A DNA stretch of 64,000 bases from a bacterium (GTDB taxonomy: Bacteria; Armatimonadota; Abditibacteriia; Abditibacteriales; Abditibacteriaceae), in NCBI GenBank assembly GCA_004172935.1, contig SDZD01000023.1:28436-92435 (forward strand). The letters are read 5' to 3'. Shown here in pieces: positions 15,905 through 24,836 of the stretch. Every line of letters starts with the position of its first letter. Position 1 is the stretch's first letter. Position numbers and translations under genes: made by a program. The notes beneath the pieces are model-generated. The model saw only the letters and a list, made by a program, of their open reading frames with translations, made no database searches and had not been told where the DNA came from.

Positions 15905-16906
15905 ATGAAAATTCAAGTTTTTGGCATCGCCGCCGCACTCATCATGCTAACCACGATCACACAACCAGCTAACGCTCAAGAAATGCGCTATGCCGACTCT
16001 TCGCGTGGGCGCGAAATCTCCAAAGACCCAACCATAGTGTTCTTCAACGACCGCTACTGGATGTACTATTCCCTCCCCCCCTACGCGAACGGCGTCGTTC
16101 CGCCCGAAGGCGTCCCCGCCTCCGCGTGGACTATCGGCATCGCTTCCAGCACCGATCTCACGAACTGGAAAAAAGAAGGCGAACTGCTCCCCGCTGGCGA
16201 CTACGAAAAAAAGGGCCTGTGTGCCCCCGGCGCCCGCGTCATGAACGGCCAGGTTCATCTCTTCTATCAAACCTATGGCAACGACCGCAACGACGCCATC
16301 TGCCATGCCACCTCCACCGACGGCGTCCACTTCACCCGCAACGCCAGTAACCCCATTTTCCACCCCACTGGCTCATGGACAGCGGGCCGTGCCATCGACG
16401 CCGATGTCTTCCCCTTCGGCGACCGGCTCATCCTACTCTTCGCCACCCGCGACAAGGAATACAAAATCCAAAAAATCGGGGCCGCCAGCGCCCCACTTAA
16501 CTCCGACTTCACCCGCGACAAATGGCAGGCCGAAAGCATCGGCTCCGTCTTCGCCCCCGAACTCGACTGGGAAAAAGCCTGCATCGAAGCCCCCTCCGTA
16601 ATCCAACACGAAGGCAAACTCTGGATGTTCTACGCGGGCGGCTATAACAACGAACCCCAGCAAATCGGTATCGCCACCTCCAAAGACGGCATCACATGGC
16701 TGCGCGCCTCCGAGGAACCCTTCCTCAAAAACGGCGAACCCGGCTCATGGAACTCCAGCGAATCCGGTCACCCCGGCATCTTCCAAGACCCCAAAACCGG
16801 ACGCACATGGCTCTTCTTCCAGGGCAATAAAGACCGAGGCGCCACATGGTACCTCTCCAAAGTCGAAGTCTTCTGGAAAAATGGCCGCCCCTCCCTCACC
16901 CCATAA
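15905..16906 (+). CDS. Secreted GH43/GH32-like five-bladed propeller glycosidase
   Basis: 333 residues with a Sec signal peptide (ends ANAQE, residue ~25). Propeller blades repeat the GH43-clan pattern: ISKDPTIVFFNDRYWMYYS, WTIGIASSTDLTNWKKEGEL, GLCAPGARVMNGQVHLFYQT, AIDADVFPFGDRLILLFAT, CIEAPSVIQHEGKLWMFYAG and GHPGIFQDPKTGRTWLFFQG. The Asp of SKDP, the Asp in AIDAD and the Glu in IEAPS would be the catalytic triad. The substrate is not identifiable; beta-xyloside or alpha-arabinoside is typical. Monocistronic, with an unusual structured leader. Confidence 0.85.
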   Translation: MKIQVFGIAAALIMLTTITQPANAQEMRYADSSRGREISKDPTIVFFNDRYWMYYSLPPYANGVVPPEGVPASAWTIGIASSTDLTNWKKEGELLPAGDYEKKGLCAPGARVMNGQVHLFYQTYGNDRNDAICHATSTDGVHFTRNASNPIFHPTGSWTAGRAIDADVFPFGDRLILLFATRDKEYKIQKIGAASAPLNSDFTRDKWQAESIGSVFAPELDWEKACIEAPSVIQHEGKLWMFYAGGYNNEPQQIGIATSKDGITWLRASEEPFLKNGEPGSWNSSESGHPGIFQDPKTGRTWLFFQGNKDRGATWYLSKVEVFWKNGRPSLTP

Positions 16907-17101
16907 CCAAGGGTTGACGAAATCGGTTATTTTGAGTACAATGAATTCAAATATTTGAGGCCGTATAGTTCTCCCCCCGAACTAGGCCCAATCCCACTAC
17001 TCCCCATAAAACCATGTTCCCTCCTCTCAAATCTCTCTGTGCCTCCGCATCTCTGCGGTTATTTCCTTCCTCAAAACTTCTCTGTGCCTCCGTGCCTCTG
17101 T
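16907..17101. repeat. Intergenic region with two 'tctctgtgcctccg' phrase copies
   Basis: Between convergent GH43-like and GH38 genes. After an AT-rich start it contains atctctctgtgcctccgcat, ctctgcggttatttccttcc and cttctctgtgcctccgtgcc, two tandem variants of the dispersed phrase seen at 8818 and 13655. No ORF of note. Confidence 0.6.
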
Positions 17102-17261
17102 GGTGAATTGAATAAAGATTGATTAATCAATCTTTCACCCCACTTTCACGCTCAAAACTCCCCAAAAACAGCGAACTAATCAATCATTTAAATTGATTAA
17201 AGCCCCGGAAAAATTGAATAACCCCCGAAAAAGATTGATTTCGAGGGCTATTCAATTCACC
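17102..17261. repeat. ATTGATTAA-rich 160-bp element with 12-bp terminal inverted repeats
   Basis: The ends GGTGAATTGAAT (17102-17113) and ATTCAATTCACC (17250-17261) are perfect inverted repeats. The interior contains GATTGATTAATCAATC (17118 onwards), aatcaatcatttaaattgat and further attgat units. Its reverse-oriented diverged relative is at 59087-59221. It is non-coding; a miniature transposon-like (MITE) or recombination-derived repeat is the best guess. Confidence 0.6.
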
Positions 17262-17269
17262 AACCGAAG

Positions 17270-20200
17270 TTACCCCTTCGGTAGCGCAGCCATCAATTCT
17301 TTGATAGCCGCAGGGGTCAAAGCCATATTCCACACCGCGAGTCCTTGCACGCTTCCATTAAAGCGGTGCTGCTCTCTATCCCACGTCCCCGTAGGTGCGA
17401 TACGCACTTCCGGCGAAGCCTCGCTAAATTTGGCCGCAGCCGACTTAATCGCCGCGCCATTTTTGTAAAGCGTCACCGTCTTCCCGTCGTAGGTGGCACT
17501 CAACATCTGCCACTTCCCGACATCGAACGCCACGCCGGAGTCGATGTCGATGCTGGCCCCCCAGAAATGAATACCTCCTCGCACACGCCCGATATAACGC
17601 TGCGTGCCCGTCTGGTCTTGCGCATCGCCGAAGCCACCAATCAGCGTCAAAACGTCGGGCGCACTCTCCGTTCGCACGAACATATTGATCGTCCACGATT
17701 CGTTCTCCCCCGTTGGCAACGCATACAATTCATCCTTATCCCAACCGCTCTTGCCATCGAAGTTTTGAAGCGCTGTTGGCCCAAAAACCTTCGTGTTGGC
17801 GGGCGGACGCGGTGGAATCACAGGGATGGTCGCATCGGTCAAATGTGACTCGACCAGCGCCCCTGCTGCTCGCGTATCGCTCAAAGTGTTGCTCGCCACC
17901 GAAATCGCCGCGATACGGATGTTGGGGTTATTCGGCAACTGCACGCTTGTCGCGCCCTTAGCCACGCTCAGTTCGTACTGGAACAGGTACGAGAACAGAT
18001 ACAGCCCATCTCCCTGTGGCGAGTGCCTGTGCGTCCCCACCCAGGCCACACGGTCGCGCTTGATATAAGCGGGCTTCATCTTTTCCAGACGCAATACGCG
18101 CCCGTCCTTAACTTCCTTCACGACCTGCCCGCCGCCGCCACCCTGCGACGGATTGGACATGCGGCTATCCCACTGCCCGATATGCTGCGTCCAGTCGGCC
18201 ACCCGAAGCGGATGGGTCGAAGCCACCTTGCCATCTCTCTTCACACTGAACACGCCGCGCTGGTCGCCATTAATCGACGTAGCCAACAACACGATGCGTG
18301 TGAAATCGCCACTGGGCAAGACGATGTTTTGCCCACGACACTCGACAAAGTTCGCCGAGCCGACCTTGCCCAATTCAAAATGAACTCCGTCACGCTCCAA
18401 CGACGATGGCCACAACTCGCCCGCGATGCTGTTGCCCTTACCATCGAAATTGTGCGCGCCCAAGTTGATGTGCGTCGTGATGCCATTCAAGTTGAAGGGC
18501 AGCGAAACCACCTTGCTCTGAGGCGCCGCGATCTTCCGAGGCGCCGCCGCCAACTGCAACGCGAAAGTACGTGGCTGATATGGTTTGAAGTCGGCGACCA
18601 AATCGCCCTCCGTCACCTTGTAAGCTCCCACCACTTCTTCGGCGGCGTTAATTTCGCGAACGCTCACGACATTCGCCCCAAATTTCACGCGCACCTTCTG
18701 CGCGCTCTGCCCATGCAACTCATGAAGCCGAATCACCACTTCGTTGCTGTCCTCGGCTTGCTTGAGGGCACGAATCGAAACTTGCGGCGTGCTGATACGC
18801 ACCAGCGAGAAGCTACGCCCATTGCCACTATGCGCCGTCGTCTGGAACGCTAACAGCGGCGTGTTGAAACGCGCGGCGCGCGTCTGCACATTGCCCTGCC
18901 GCCAATCGCCCGCGTGTGGCGCGAGAGCATACGAAAAGCGATGATGCCCGATGTCGTTCGTCTGCTGGTGCCCCCAACTTCCCTGCGAATCGGGAGTGCG
19001 CAGCAAAGTCAAACGCAGCGTCGTGTCGTTGGTCTTGTCGAATCCATATTTGGTCGAAGTCAAAATCGCCAATCCGCCGCGCCCATTCGGGTCGCTCAAG
19101 TCGGCCCAGCTTTGCGCCGGAACTTCGTGGCGCTTTGGCTCGGCGTTAGGGCGCTCGATAACGCCCAACCCCATATCGAACGTCGCGTTCGGGTTCGAAA
19201 CTGCCAACGGGAACGCCGCCTTCACCAAAACACCAGGCGATAGCCAATCCACTTCGTTATCGACCTGCAACCAATCGCCGCCTTCGGTCAGGTGCAAACG
19301 CTGTTTCCAAACAGTCTCGCCCAATGTACGCGAAACCTCGACCGCGACACGAACCGGGCCACTTTCCACGACATCGACCTTTACTCCCGTGTTCACGGTG
19401 CCCTCTGGTGGCTTGCCGATCACATTCCACAGCACTTCCCACGCGGGCCAAGCACGCGACACATCGTGGAACCGTTCCAATGTCGCCGCCTGACCGAGCA
19501 ATTCGATATTGGCGCTCTTGTCGAACACGCTGGCAATATCGCCCTCGGCATTCAAGCGAACCCGCAAACGCGAGTTTTCGAGCGAAGTATTGGCTGGCGA
19601 AATGATGGCCTCCATCTCACTGGGGATGGGGCAAGGTACCTGCGAAGGCCGCACATCGTAAATCTGCACGCCCACCGAAGGCACTTCCGCCAGGAACAAC
19701 ACGCGCACCTGACGCCCCTTCTGCGAAAGCATCTGGCTCGCAACTTCCTTCCCTGTTGCCGTGTTGAAAACACGCACATGAGGCGCCTCGGCACTCAAAG
19801 TCACCGTGGCCTCCACGCAGTCGCGGCGCGCACGGTCGAGCGAGTTATAAATCGCCAACGGCACGCCCTGAACGCGCGTATCGAGCGAACGAGCGATGGC
19901 GCTCACGCTGCTCGTCAGCACTCCAGCGAATTGCCCCAACGACAACAACTCATCGTTCCACGAGAAGGTGTAGGCTTGCGGAATACAAGTTCCGGTCAAG
20001 TCGTCGTGGAACTGGTGCCACAGGACGCGAAGCCATGCTTCGTTCAGCACCTCGCGCGGATATGGCGCACCGCCCAACCATTGCCCTGCCAAAGCGGCGC
20101 GTTCGGCGGCATCGGCCAACAACTCGTTCTGACGATTCCACTTTTTCATCGCCGCTTGCGACGAATAACAGCCAGTGCCGTGGTTCGTCATCAGCAATTC

Positions 20201-21154
20201 GCCTTTGTAAACCGGCAAGGCCGCGACCTGAGCGGGTGTCAAATCTTTGGCGATCTGGTCGGCGCTGGTGTTCACCACGCGCGCTACGCCATCTTTATCA
20301 TCGACCGATTTCTGCGCCCATGAAACCGATTCCTCGCCCGGTGTGCCACCCTTGTCGCCAGTACCGAAGTAGCGCATGTTCACTGGCTGGTTGCCCGCAT
20401 TGGTGAAATCCTTCGTCCACCCCTCATCCTTCGCGACATCGGAGTGAATCTTGGTGGTGTAGGCTTTGGGGCGTAGCGCCGCGATAACCTGCGAGCCATC
20501 GACACCTTCCCAGCGTCCCACCGAAAACGGCGTCGGTATCCAACCGCCCCACAAATCGACTTTCTGCGTCGAAAACACAGTGAGTCCCGAATGGCGCGCG
20601 ATGGATGGCAGCGAATAGGGGAAGCCAAAGCAGTCGGGCAAAAAGATGTCGCGGGGAACTTGGCCGAACTCACGGCGGAAAAAGGCTTGTCCGTACAGCG
20701 CCTGACGGAACAGCGACTCGGCGCTGGGCACGATAACATCGACGGCGTTCACCCACGAACCCGATAGCTTCCAGCGGCCTTTGGCGACCCAATCCTGCAA
20801 CTCTTTCCAGTCTTCGGGATGGTACTCCTTGAACCAGGCGTAGTGAATGGAGGCTTCGTAGTTGAAGTTGTAGGCCGGATACTTCCGCATCAGTTCCCAG
20901 TTCGGGCGAAACGTGCTGGGAATCCATTCGCGCAGGGTGTCCTGCACCGTCCAGTTCCACTGCGTGTCGTTGTGCGCAGTCGCCACCAGATACAAAATCG
21001 GCTTGCTACCGTTAGCTGCAGTCGTCGTGGTTTGGGCCAAAGCACCGCGAACTCCAACTTTGAGCAAAGAGGCGCCGCCTGCCGTAGAAATAACAGCACT
21101 TTTCAGAAAAGAACGTCGGGAAAAAAGCTGGTCTTCAGGAATGGGTCGAGACAC
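17270..21154 (-). CDS. Exported GH38 alpha-mannosidase-like protein with C-terminal LamG domain
   Basis: About 1294 residues. A Tat signal (SRRSFLKSAVIST, residues ~12-24) precedes the GH38 catalytic domain: HNDTQWNW zinc motif near residue 65, the nucleophile Asp in FLPDCFGFPYSLP, and WHQFHDDLTGTCIP. Long beta-sandwich domains follow, then a laminin-G/concanavalin-like C-terminal domain (SWTINMFVRTES, FDVGKWQMLSATYDGKTVTL, FNGSVQGLAVWNMALTP). It would hydrolyse alpha-mannosides or related alpha-linked glycans outside the cytoplasm. GTG 21154 starts just before the Tat signal; the frame is open to another GTG at 21220. Convergent with the GH43-like gene and divergent from the aldo/keto reductase. 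Confidence 0.9.
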   Translation of the reverse strand: MSRPIPEDQLFSRRSFLKSAVISTAGGASLLKVGVRGALAQTTTTAANGSKPILYLVATAHNDTQWNWTVQDTLREWIPSTFRPNWELMRKYPAYNFNYEASIHYAWFKEYHPEDWKELQDWVAKGRWKLSGSWVNAVDVIVPSAESLFRQALYGQAFFRREFGQVPRDIFLPDCFGFPYSLPSIARHSGLTVFSTQKVDLWGGWIPTPFSVGRWEGVDGSQVIAALRPKAYTTKIHSDVAKDEGWTKDFTNAGNQPVNMRYFGTGDKGGTPGEESVSWAQKSVDDKDGVARVVNTSADQIAKDLTPAQVAALPVYKGELLMTNHGTGCYSSQAAMKKWNRQNELLADAAERAALAGQWLGGAPYPREVLNEAWLRVLWHQFHDDLTGTCIPQAYTFSWNDELLSLGQFAGVLTSSVSAIARSLDTRVQGVPLAIYNSLDRARRDCVEATVTLSAEAPHVRVFNTATGKEVASQMLSQKGRQVRVLFLAEVPSVGVQIYDVRPSQVPCPIPSEMEAIISPANTSLENSRLRVRLNAEGDIASVFDKSANIELLGQAATLERFHDVSRAWPAWEVLWNVIGKPPEGTVNTGVKVDVVESGPVRVAVEVSRTLGETVWKQRLHLTEGGDWLQVDNEVDWLSPGVLVKAAFPLAVSNPNATFDMGLGVIERPNAEPKRHEVPAQSWADLSDPNGRGGLAILTSTKYGFDKTNDTTLRLTLLRTPDSQGSWGHQQTNDIGHHRFSYALAPHAGDWRQGNVQTRAARFNTPLLAFQTTAHSGNGRSFSLVRISTPQVSIRALKQAEDSNEVVIRLHELHGQSAQKVRVKFGANVVSVREINAAEEVVGAYKVTEGDLVADFKPYQPRTFALQLAAAPRKIAAPQSKVVSLPFNLNGITTHINLGAHNFDGKGNSIAGELWPSSLERDGVHFELGKVGSANFVECRGQNIVLPSGDFTRIVLLATSINGDQRGVFSVKRDGKVASTHPLRVADWTQHIGQWDSRMSNPSQGGGGGQVVKEVKDGRVLRLEKMKPAYIKRDRVAWVGTHRHSPQGDGLYLFSYLFQYELSVAKGATSVQLPNNPNIRIAAISVASNTLSDTRAAGALVESHLTDATIPVIPPRPPANTKVFGPTALQNFDGKSGWDKDELYALPTGENESWTINMFVRTESAPDVLTLIGGFGDAQDQTGTQRYIGRVRGGIHFWGASIDIDSGVAFDVGKWQMLSATYDGKTVTLYKNGAAIKSAAAKFSEASPEVRIAPTGTWDREQHRFNGSVQGLAVWNMALTPAAIKELMAALPKG

Positions 21155-21280
21155 GACAAAACATTTTAATCCAACTGCTTTTACGCTATCGCAAGCATTT
21201 TTTGGCAAAGGATCACCCACTCTGTAAGCGTTTTGGCTTCATTCTCGCGCGGTGAGGCGCGGACCGAAGCACATTTTTTT

Positions 21281-22153
21281 ATGAAGCAACGTATTTTAGG
21301 GCCGTCGGGATTATCCGTCGGCGAGATTGGACTGGGCGGAATGCCGATGTCGGTACGCCACGACCGCCCCAGCGAAGCCGATTCCATTAAAACCATTCAT
21401 CGCGCGACCGAACTGGGCATGACACTGTGGGACACAGCCGATGCCTATTGTATCGACGACACCGAAACCGGCCACAACGAGCGCCTGTTCGCCAAAGCCA
21501 AGGCCAGTTTGCCAGCCGATTTGCGCGAAAAAGTCGTGATTGCCACCAAAGGCGGTCACATTCGCCCCGAAGGCCGTTGGGACCAGAACGCGCGCCCCGA
21601 ATATCTACTCACCGCGCTCGATGCCAGCCTGAAGGCGCTTGATACCGATGTCATCGACGTGTGGCAGTTCCACCGTCCCGACCCGAAAGTGCCTTTCGCC
21701 GATTCGGTGGGCGCCTTCGCCGAAGCCCACAAAGCGGGCAAAGTGCGTTTCGTTGGCCTGTCCAACGTCAGCGCCGCCCAAATCGAGGAAGCACTGACCA
21801 TTGTGCCTATCGTGAGCGTCCAAAACCAGTACAGCCTGGGCCACCGTGCGCCAGAGCGCGATGGCAGCCTCGAAAAATGCCGCGAACTGGGCATCGCGTT
21901 CTTGCCGTGGAGTCCACTGGGCGGCATGGGCGGCGCCAAAGGCATTGGCAGCGATGAAACGCTGTCCTCCATTGCCGAAGAACTCGGCATCAGCCCGCAG
22001 CGTGTGGCATTGGCCTGGCACCTCTCGAAGTACGAGATGTTGATTCCGATTCCCGGCGCGAGCCGCGTCGAAAGCGTCGAAGATTCGGCACTCGGCGGCG
22101 AGATACTGCTCAGCCCCGAACAGGTCGAACGCCTGAATAAAAGTTTCGAGTAA
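21281..22153 (+). CDS. Aldo/keto reductase
   Basis: 290 residues, an AKR (beta/alpha)8 barrel using NAD(P)H. The catalytic tetrad is visible: Asp and Tyr in WDTADAYCIDD, Lys in VVIATKGGHI and His in VWQFHRPDP. The C-terminal cofactor-binding part is IPIPGASRVESVEDSALGG, typical of the AKR11/AKR13-like bacterial group. It probably reduces sugar or aldehyde intermediates. ATG 21281 is preferred over the open frame from 21233. It is divergent from the GH38 gene and ends with a terminator, so it is a single-gene unit. Confidence 0.92.
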   Translation: MKQRILGPSGLSVGEIGLGGMPMSVRHDRPSEADSIKTIHRATELGMTLWDTADAYCIDDTETGHNERLFAKAKASLPADLREKVVIATKGGHIRPEGRWDQNARPEYLLTALDASLKALDTDVIDVWQFHRPDPKVPFADSVGAFAEAHKAGKVRFVGLSNVSAAQIEEALTIVPIVSVQNQYSLGHRAPERDGSLEKCRELGIAFLPWSPLGGMGGAKGIGSDETLSSIAEELGISPQRVALAWHLSKYEMLIPIPGASRVESVEDSALGGEILLSPEQVERLNKSFE

Positions 22154-22160
22154 AAGCGCG

Positions 22161-22192
22161 AAGGGGGCGGGCAACCGCCCTCTTTTCGTTAA
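22161..22192 (+). terminator. Intrinsic terminator after aldo/keto reductase
   Basis: gaagggggcgg gcaa ccgccctc stem followed by ttttcgtt. Confidence 0.75.
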
Positions 22193-22243
22193 CGTGCGCC
22201 CCCTTCACCCCATCATTTAAAATCCACTATCTCCGTAACCAAT

Positions 22244-23671
22244 ATGCCCGAATCTATCGTTGTCAATCCTGCACCGCGTCACGAGTTGTCGCCTCACCTG
22301 TACATGCAGTTCATGGAACCACTCGGAGCGACCGATGGCTCGGTCGAAGCAGCATGGGACCATCAGAACTCGGTGTGGCGCCCCGATTTAGTGGAAGTGA
22401 CCCGCGATTTGGCGCCGGGTATGGTGCGTTGGGGCGGATGCCTGAGTTCGTACTATCGCTGGCAAGAGGCAATTGGGCCGCGCGAAGAGCGGGTCCCAAT
22501 GCTGAATTTGCTGTGGGGTGGCATCGAATCGAACCAGATTGGCACAGCAGAATTCGTCGAATTTTGCAACGAGGTCGAAGCCGATGCGCTGTTTTGCGTC
22601 AACTTCGAGTCGGATGGACGCCAAAACTGGGCGACGCCGCAAGTTGGCGGCGACCGCTGCGCCGATGCCGAGGAAGCGGCACGTTGGGTTTCGTACTGCA
22701 ACCGCGAAGACGATTTATTGCGGCGTAGTCATGGACACCATGAAACCTTGCGAGTCCCGTTCTGGCAAATCGGCAACGAAACCTCCTACGACCGTGATGG
22801 CTTCGATTTGGAGACGGCGGCGCGCAAAACCGTAGAATTTGCCCAGGCGATTCATGCCGTCGATGAAACGGTGCGCCTCATCGGTTGGGGCGACGATGGC
22901 TGGGCGCCGCGCATGATCGAAGTGGCGGGCGACTATCTGGAATATGTGGCCTTTCATCACATGTTCCATCCCAGCCCCGACGACCCAATTCTGGATGGCA
23001 CCAACTACCGCCAAGACCCTGTAAAAACCTGGGATGTGCTGATGGATGCGGTTCGCATTCACGAGAAAAAACTGCTCAAAGTGCGCGGCGAAGTCGAAGG
23101 CACGGGCAAAAAGCTGGCGCTGACCGAGTGCCACTTCACCATCAACGGGCGCGACCGGGGCGACGTGATGGCATCGTGGGCGGTCGGGGTTTCGTATGCG
23201 CGCATGATGCTGTTGCATCAGCGCCACGGCGACGTGTTGGGTATTGCCACGCTATCGGATTTTTGTGGCACGCGCTGGCAGGTCAACTCGGTGATTATCC
23301 CGACGCCGGGGGGACGCTCGTTCTTGCTACCCGTCGCCCATGTGATGCGCTTGTTCAGGCGTCATAGCGGCACGCACGCTGTCGAGATGTCAAATAGTTC
23401 TGACATTTTGGACGTAACGGCGAGCCGCACCGATAACCGTGTGTTCCTGCATGTCGTCAACATCAGCCGCGACCAGTCGGTGAAGGCATCGCTAAATATC
23501 GAAGGCGAAACAGTTAGCGGAGGCCGAGTTTTTGAATTGGCCGCCGACCCCGAAACCGAGATTTTGCAATCGTGCCCCGATGTTGTTCAAGTCGCCGAGA
23601 AGCCATTGGATAACGTCGGTGAGTGGACATTCCCTCCGGCTTCGGTAACGGTAATCGAACTCGAAATTTAA
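22244..23671 (+). CDS. GH51-like alpha-L-arabinofuranosidase, cytoplasmic
   Basis: 475 residues without a signal peptide. A (beta/alpha)8 barrel of clan GH-A is followed by the arabinofuranosidase C-terminal beta-domain. The acid/base Glu lies in VPFWQIGNETSYD and the nucleophile Glu in LALTECHFTING; MVRWGGCLSSYYRW is the usual N-terminal strand. The terminal domain (FLHVVNISRDQSVKASLNIE ... VTVIELEI) matches alpha-L-AF_C. It would release L-arabinose from imported arabino-oligosaccharides, fitting the ABC importer/arabinanase locus at 34-40 kb. Its stop is three bases from that of the convergent Gfo/Idh gene. Confidence 0.88.
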   Translation: MPESIVVNPAPRHELSPHLYMQFMEPLGATDGSVEAAWDHQNSVWRPDLVEVTRDLAPGMVRWGGCLSSYYRWQEAIGPREERVPMLNLLWGGIESNQIGTAEFVEFCNEVEADALFCVNFESDGRQNWATPQVGGDRCADAEEAARWVSYCNREDDLLRRSHGHHETLRVPFWQIGNETSYDRDGFDLETAARKTVEFAQAIHAVDETVRLIGWGDDGWAPRMIEVAGDYLEYVAFHHMFHPSPDDPILDGTNYRQDPVKTWDVLMDAVRIHEKKLLKVRGEVEGTGKKLALTECHFTINGRDRGDVMASWAVGVSYARMMLLHQRHGDVLGIATLSDFCGTRWQVNSVIIPTPGGRSFLLPVAHVMRLFRRHSGTHAVEMSNSSDILDVTASRTDNRVFLHVVNISRDQSVKASLNIEGETVSGGRVFELAADPETEILQSCPDVVQVAEKPLDNVGEWTFPPASVTVIELEI

Positions 23672-23674
23672 CCC

Positions 23675-24658
23675 TTAACCAGCGAACTCTTTCCAGCTCT
23701 GTCCCTCGGAGGCGTCGCGCGACTGGAGCAGAATTGCGGCGATTTCGAGGGATTCCTGGGTGGAATAGAACTCGGTGGATTCGCCGCGTACTGCTTTCAA
23801 TAGTTCTTCATGGACAGGAGTGCCGCCAATGGTGTTGGTGATGTCGCGCTCTCCGAGGGCACCGGAAATGAGTAGACAACGCCCATCGCGGACTTCGACT
23901 ACGCCTTTGCTTCCCGCGATGCGGAGGCGGTCATCGCCGTGCGTTGGAGCGCTTTGAGGGCGCAAGAAATCAGCGTGAACAATGGCAGTGCCGCCATTAC
24001 TTAGTTCATAGAGCGCAGCAACATGGTCTTCCATCGTGCCGTAATTGGGACGCGAGATGTTGCCACCCGTACCGATGGCGCGCTTATAAGGGACGCCGCT
24101 ACAAAAGCGAATGAGGTCGATGGAATGCGAAGCGATCCACAGCAGCGTTCCACCATACAATTCTCGGTCGGCGTACCATGAGGGACGGGCGGCACCGAAA
24201 CGGTAGCTTTTCTGGGAGGTTGCCAGCACGACTTCGCCGATTTGCCCGCTTTGAACTGCCCAACGCGCGGCGCGGAACTCCTTCTGAGAGCGAAACGGGA
24301 ATTCGGTGAGTAGGACGCGCGATGTTCCGTTCGTCAGTTCGCGCAAGCGTTCGAGGGTGGCCCATGATGTGGCGATGGGTTTATCGCTGACGACGGCGAT
24401 GTCACGCCCAAGGGCGAGTGCGGCCAATTCGCCGTTGAGGGCGTAGATGGCGCCAATACTGACGATGTCGGGCTTAAATTCGTCGAGCAAGATGCGCGGG
24501 TCGTCGAACCAATGGGAGCCTTTGATGGCGTTGCCGAGGTGTTTGGCGGCTTCGGAGTCTTGACCATCGCCAGAAACGGCGATTTGCCAGTCGGGATTGG
24601 CCGCAAGGGCGCCGCGCAAATAGTGGTGGCCAAAGCCACCCAGAAAAGCTAACCGCAT
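23675..24658 (-). CDS. Gfo/Idh/MocA family oxidoreductase
   Basis: 327 residues. The N-terminal Rossmann fold starts RLAFLGGFGHHYLRGALA, followed by the typical KPIATSWA segment (consensus EKP; here SDKPI) and a C-terminal beta-sheet domain (GGTLLWIASHSIDLIRFCSG). It is a NAD(P)-dependent dehydrogenase for a sugar or cyclitol. It ends next to the arabinofuranosidase stop, leaving no room for a terminator. Upstream on the same strand a palindromic repeat separates it from uxaC, so cotranscription is unclear. The substrate is not identifiable. Confidence 0.87.
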   Translation of the reverse strand: MRLAFLGGFGHHYLRGALAANPDWQIAVSGDGQDSEAAKHLGNAIKGSHWFDDPRILLDEFKPDIVSIGAIYALNGELAALALGRDIAVVSDKPIATSWATLERLRELTNGTSRVLLTEFPFRSQKEFRAARWAVQSGQIGEVVLATSQKSYRFGAARPSWYADRELYGGTLLWIASHSIDLIRFCSGVPYKRAIGTGGNISRPNYGTMEDHVAALYELSNGGTAIVHADFLRPQSAPTHGDDRLRIAGSKGVVEVRDGRCLLISGALGERDITNTIGGTPVHEELLKAVRGESTEFYSTQESLEIAAILLQSRDASEGQSWKEFAG

Positions 24659-24673
24659 AATTTTAAAAAGTTT

Positions 24674-24743
24674 TTTCGGGGCATGAGGCGCCTGCCCGCA
24701 TCCAGAAACGACCGAATGCGGGCGAGATGCCCACGCCCCGAAA
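24674..24743. repeat. REP-like nested palindrome
   Basis: Outer arms tttcggggc (24674-24682) / gccccgaaa (24735-24743) and inner arms gcccgcat (24694-24701) / atgcgggc (24716-24723) form a two-tier stem between uxaC and the Gfo/Idh gene. It resembles a repetitive extragenic palindrome and could terminate or stabilise transcripts. Confidence 0.55.
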
Positions 24744-24805
24744 GAGAATGACTTAGCAAATATTGGAGAGCTTAATTATGCCATTCTCGCTTTAATTGGA
24801 GATGA

Positions 24806-24830
24806 AAGGGCGGGCAAGCAGCCCGCCCTT
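24806..24830 (-). terminator. Hairpin downstream of uxaC
   Basis: A 10-bp perfect stem (aagggcgggc / gcccgccctt) just after the uxaC stop; the minus-strand tail is only ttcatc, so termination is plausible rather than certain. Confidence 0.5.
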
Positions 24831-24836
24831 CGTAGA

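Noticed and set aside
17102..17261. CRISPR array suspected from repeated attgat units
   Set aside because: Unit length and spacing are irregular, the block is only 160 bases and no cas gene is nearby.
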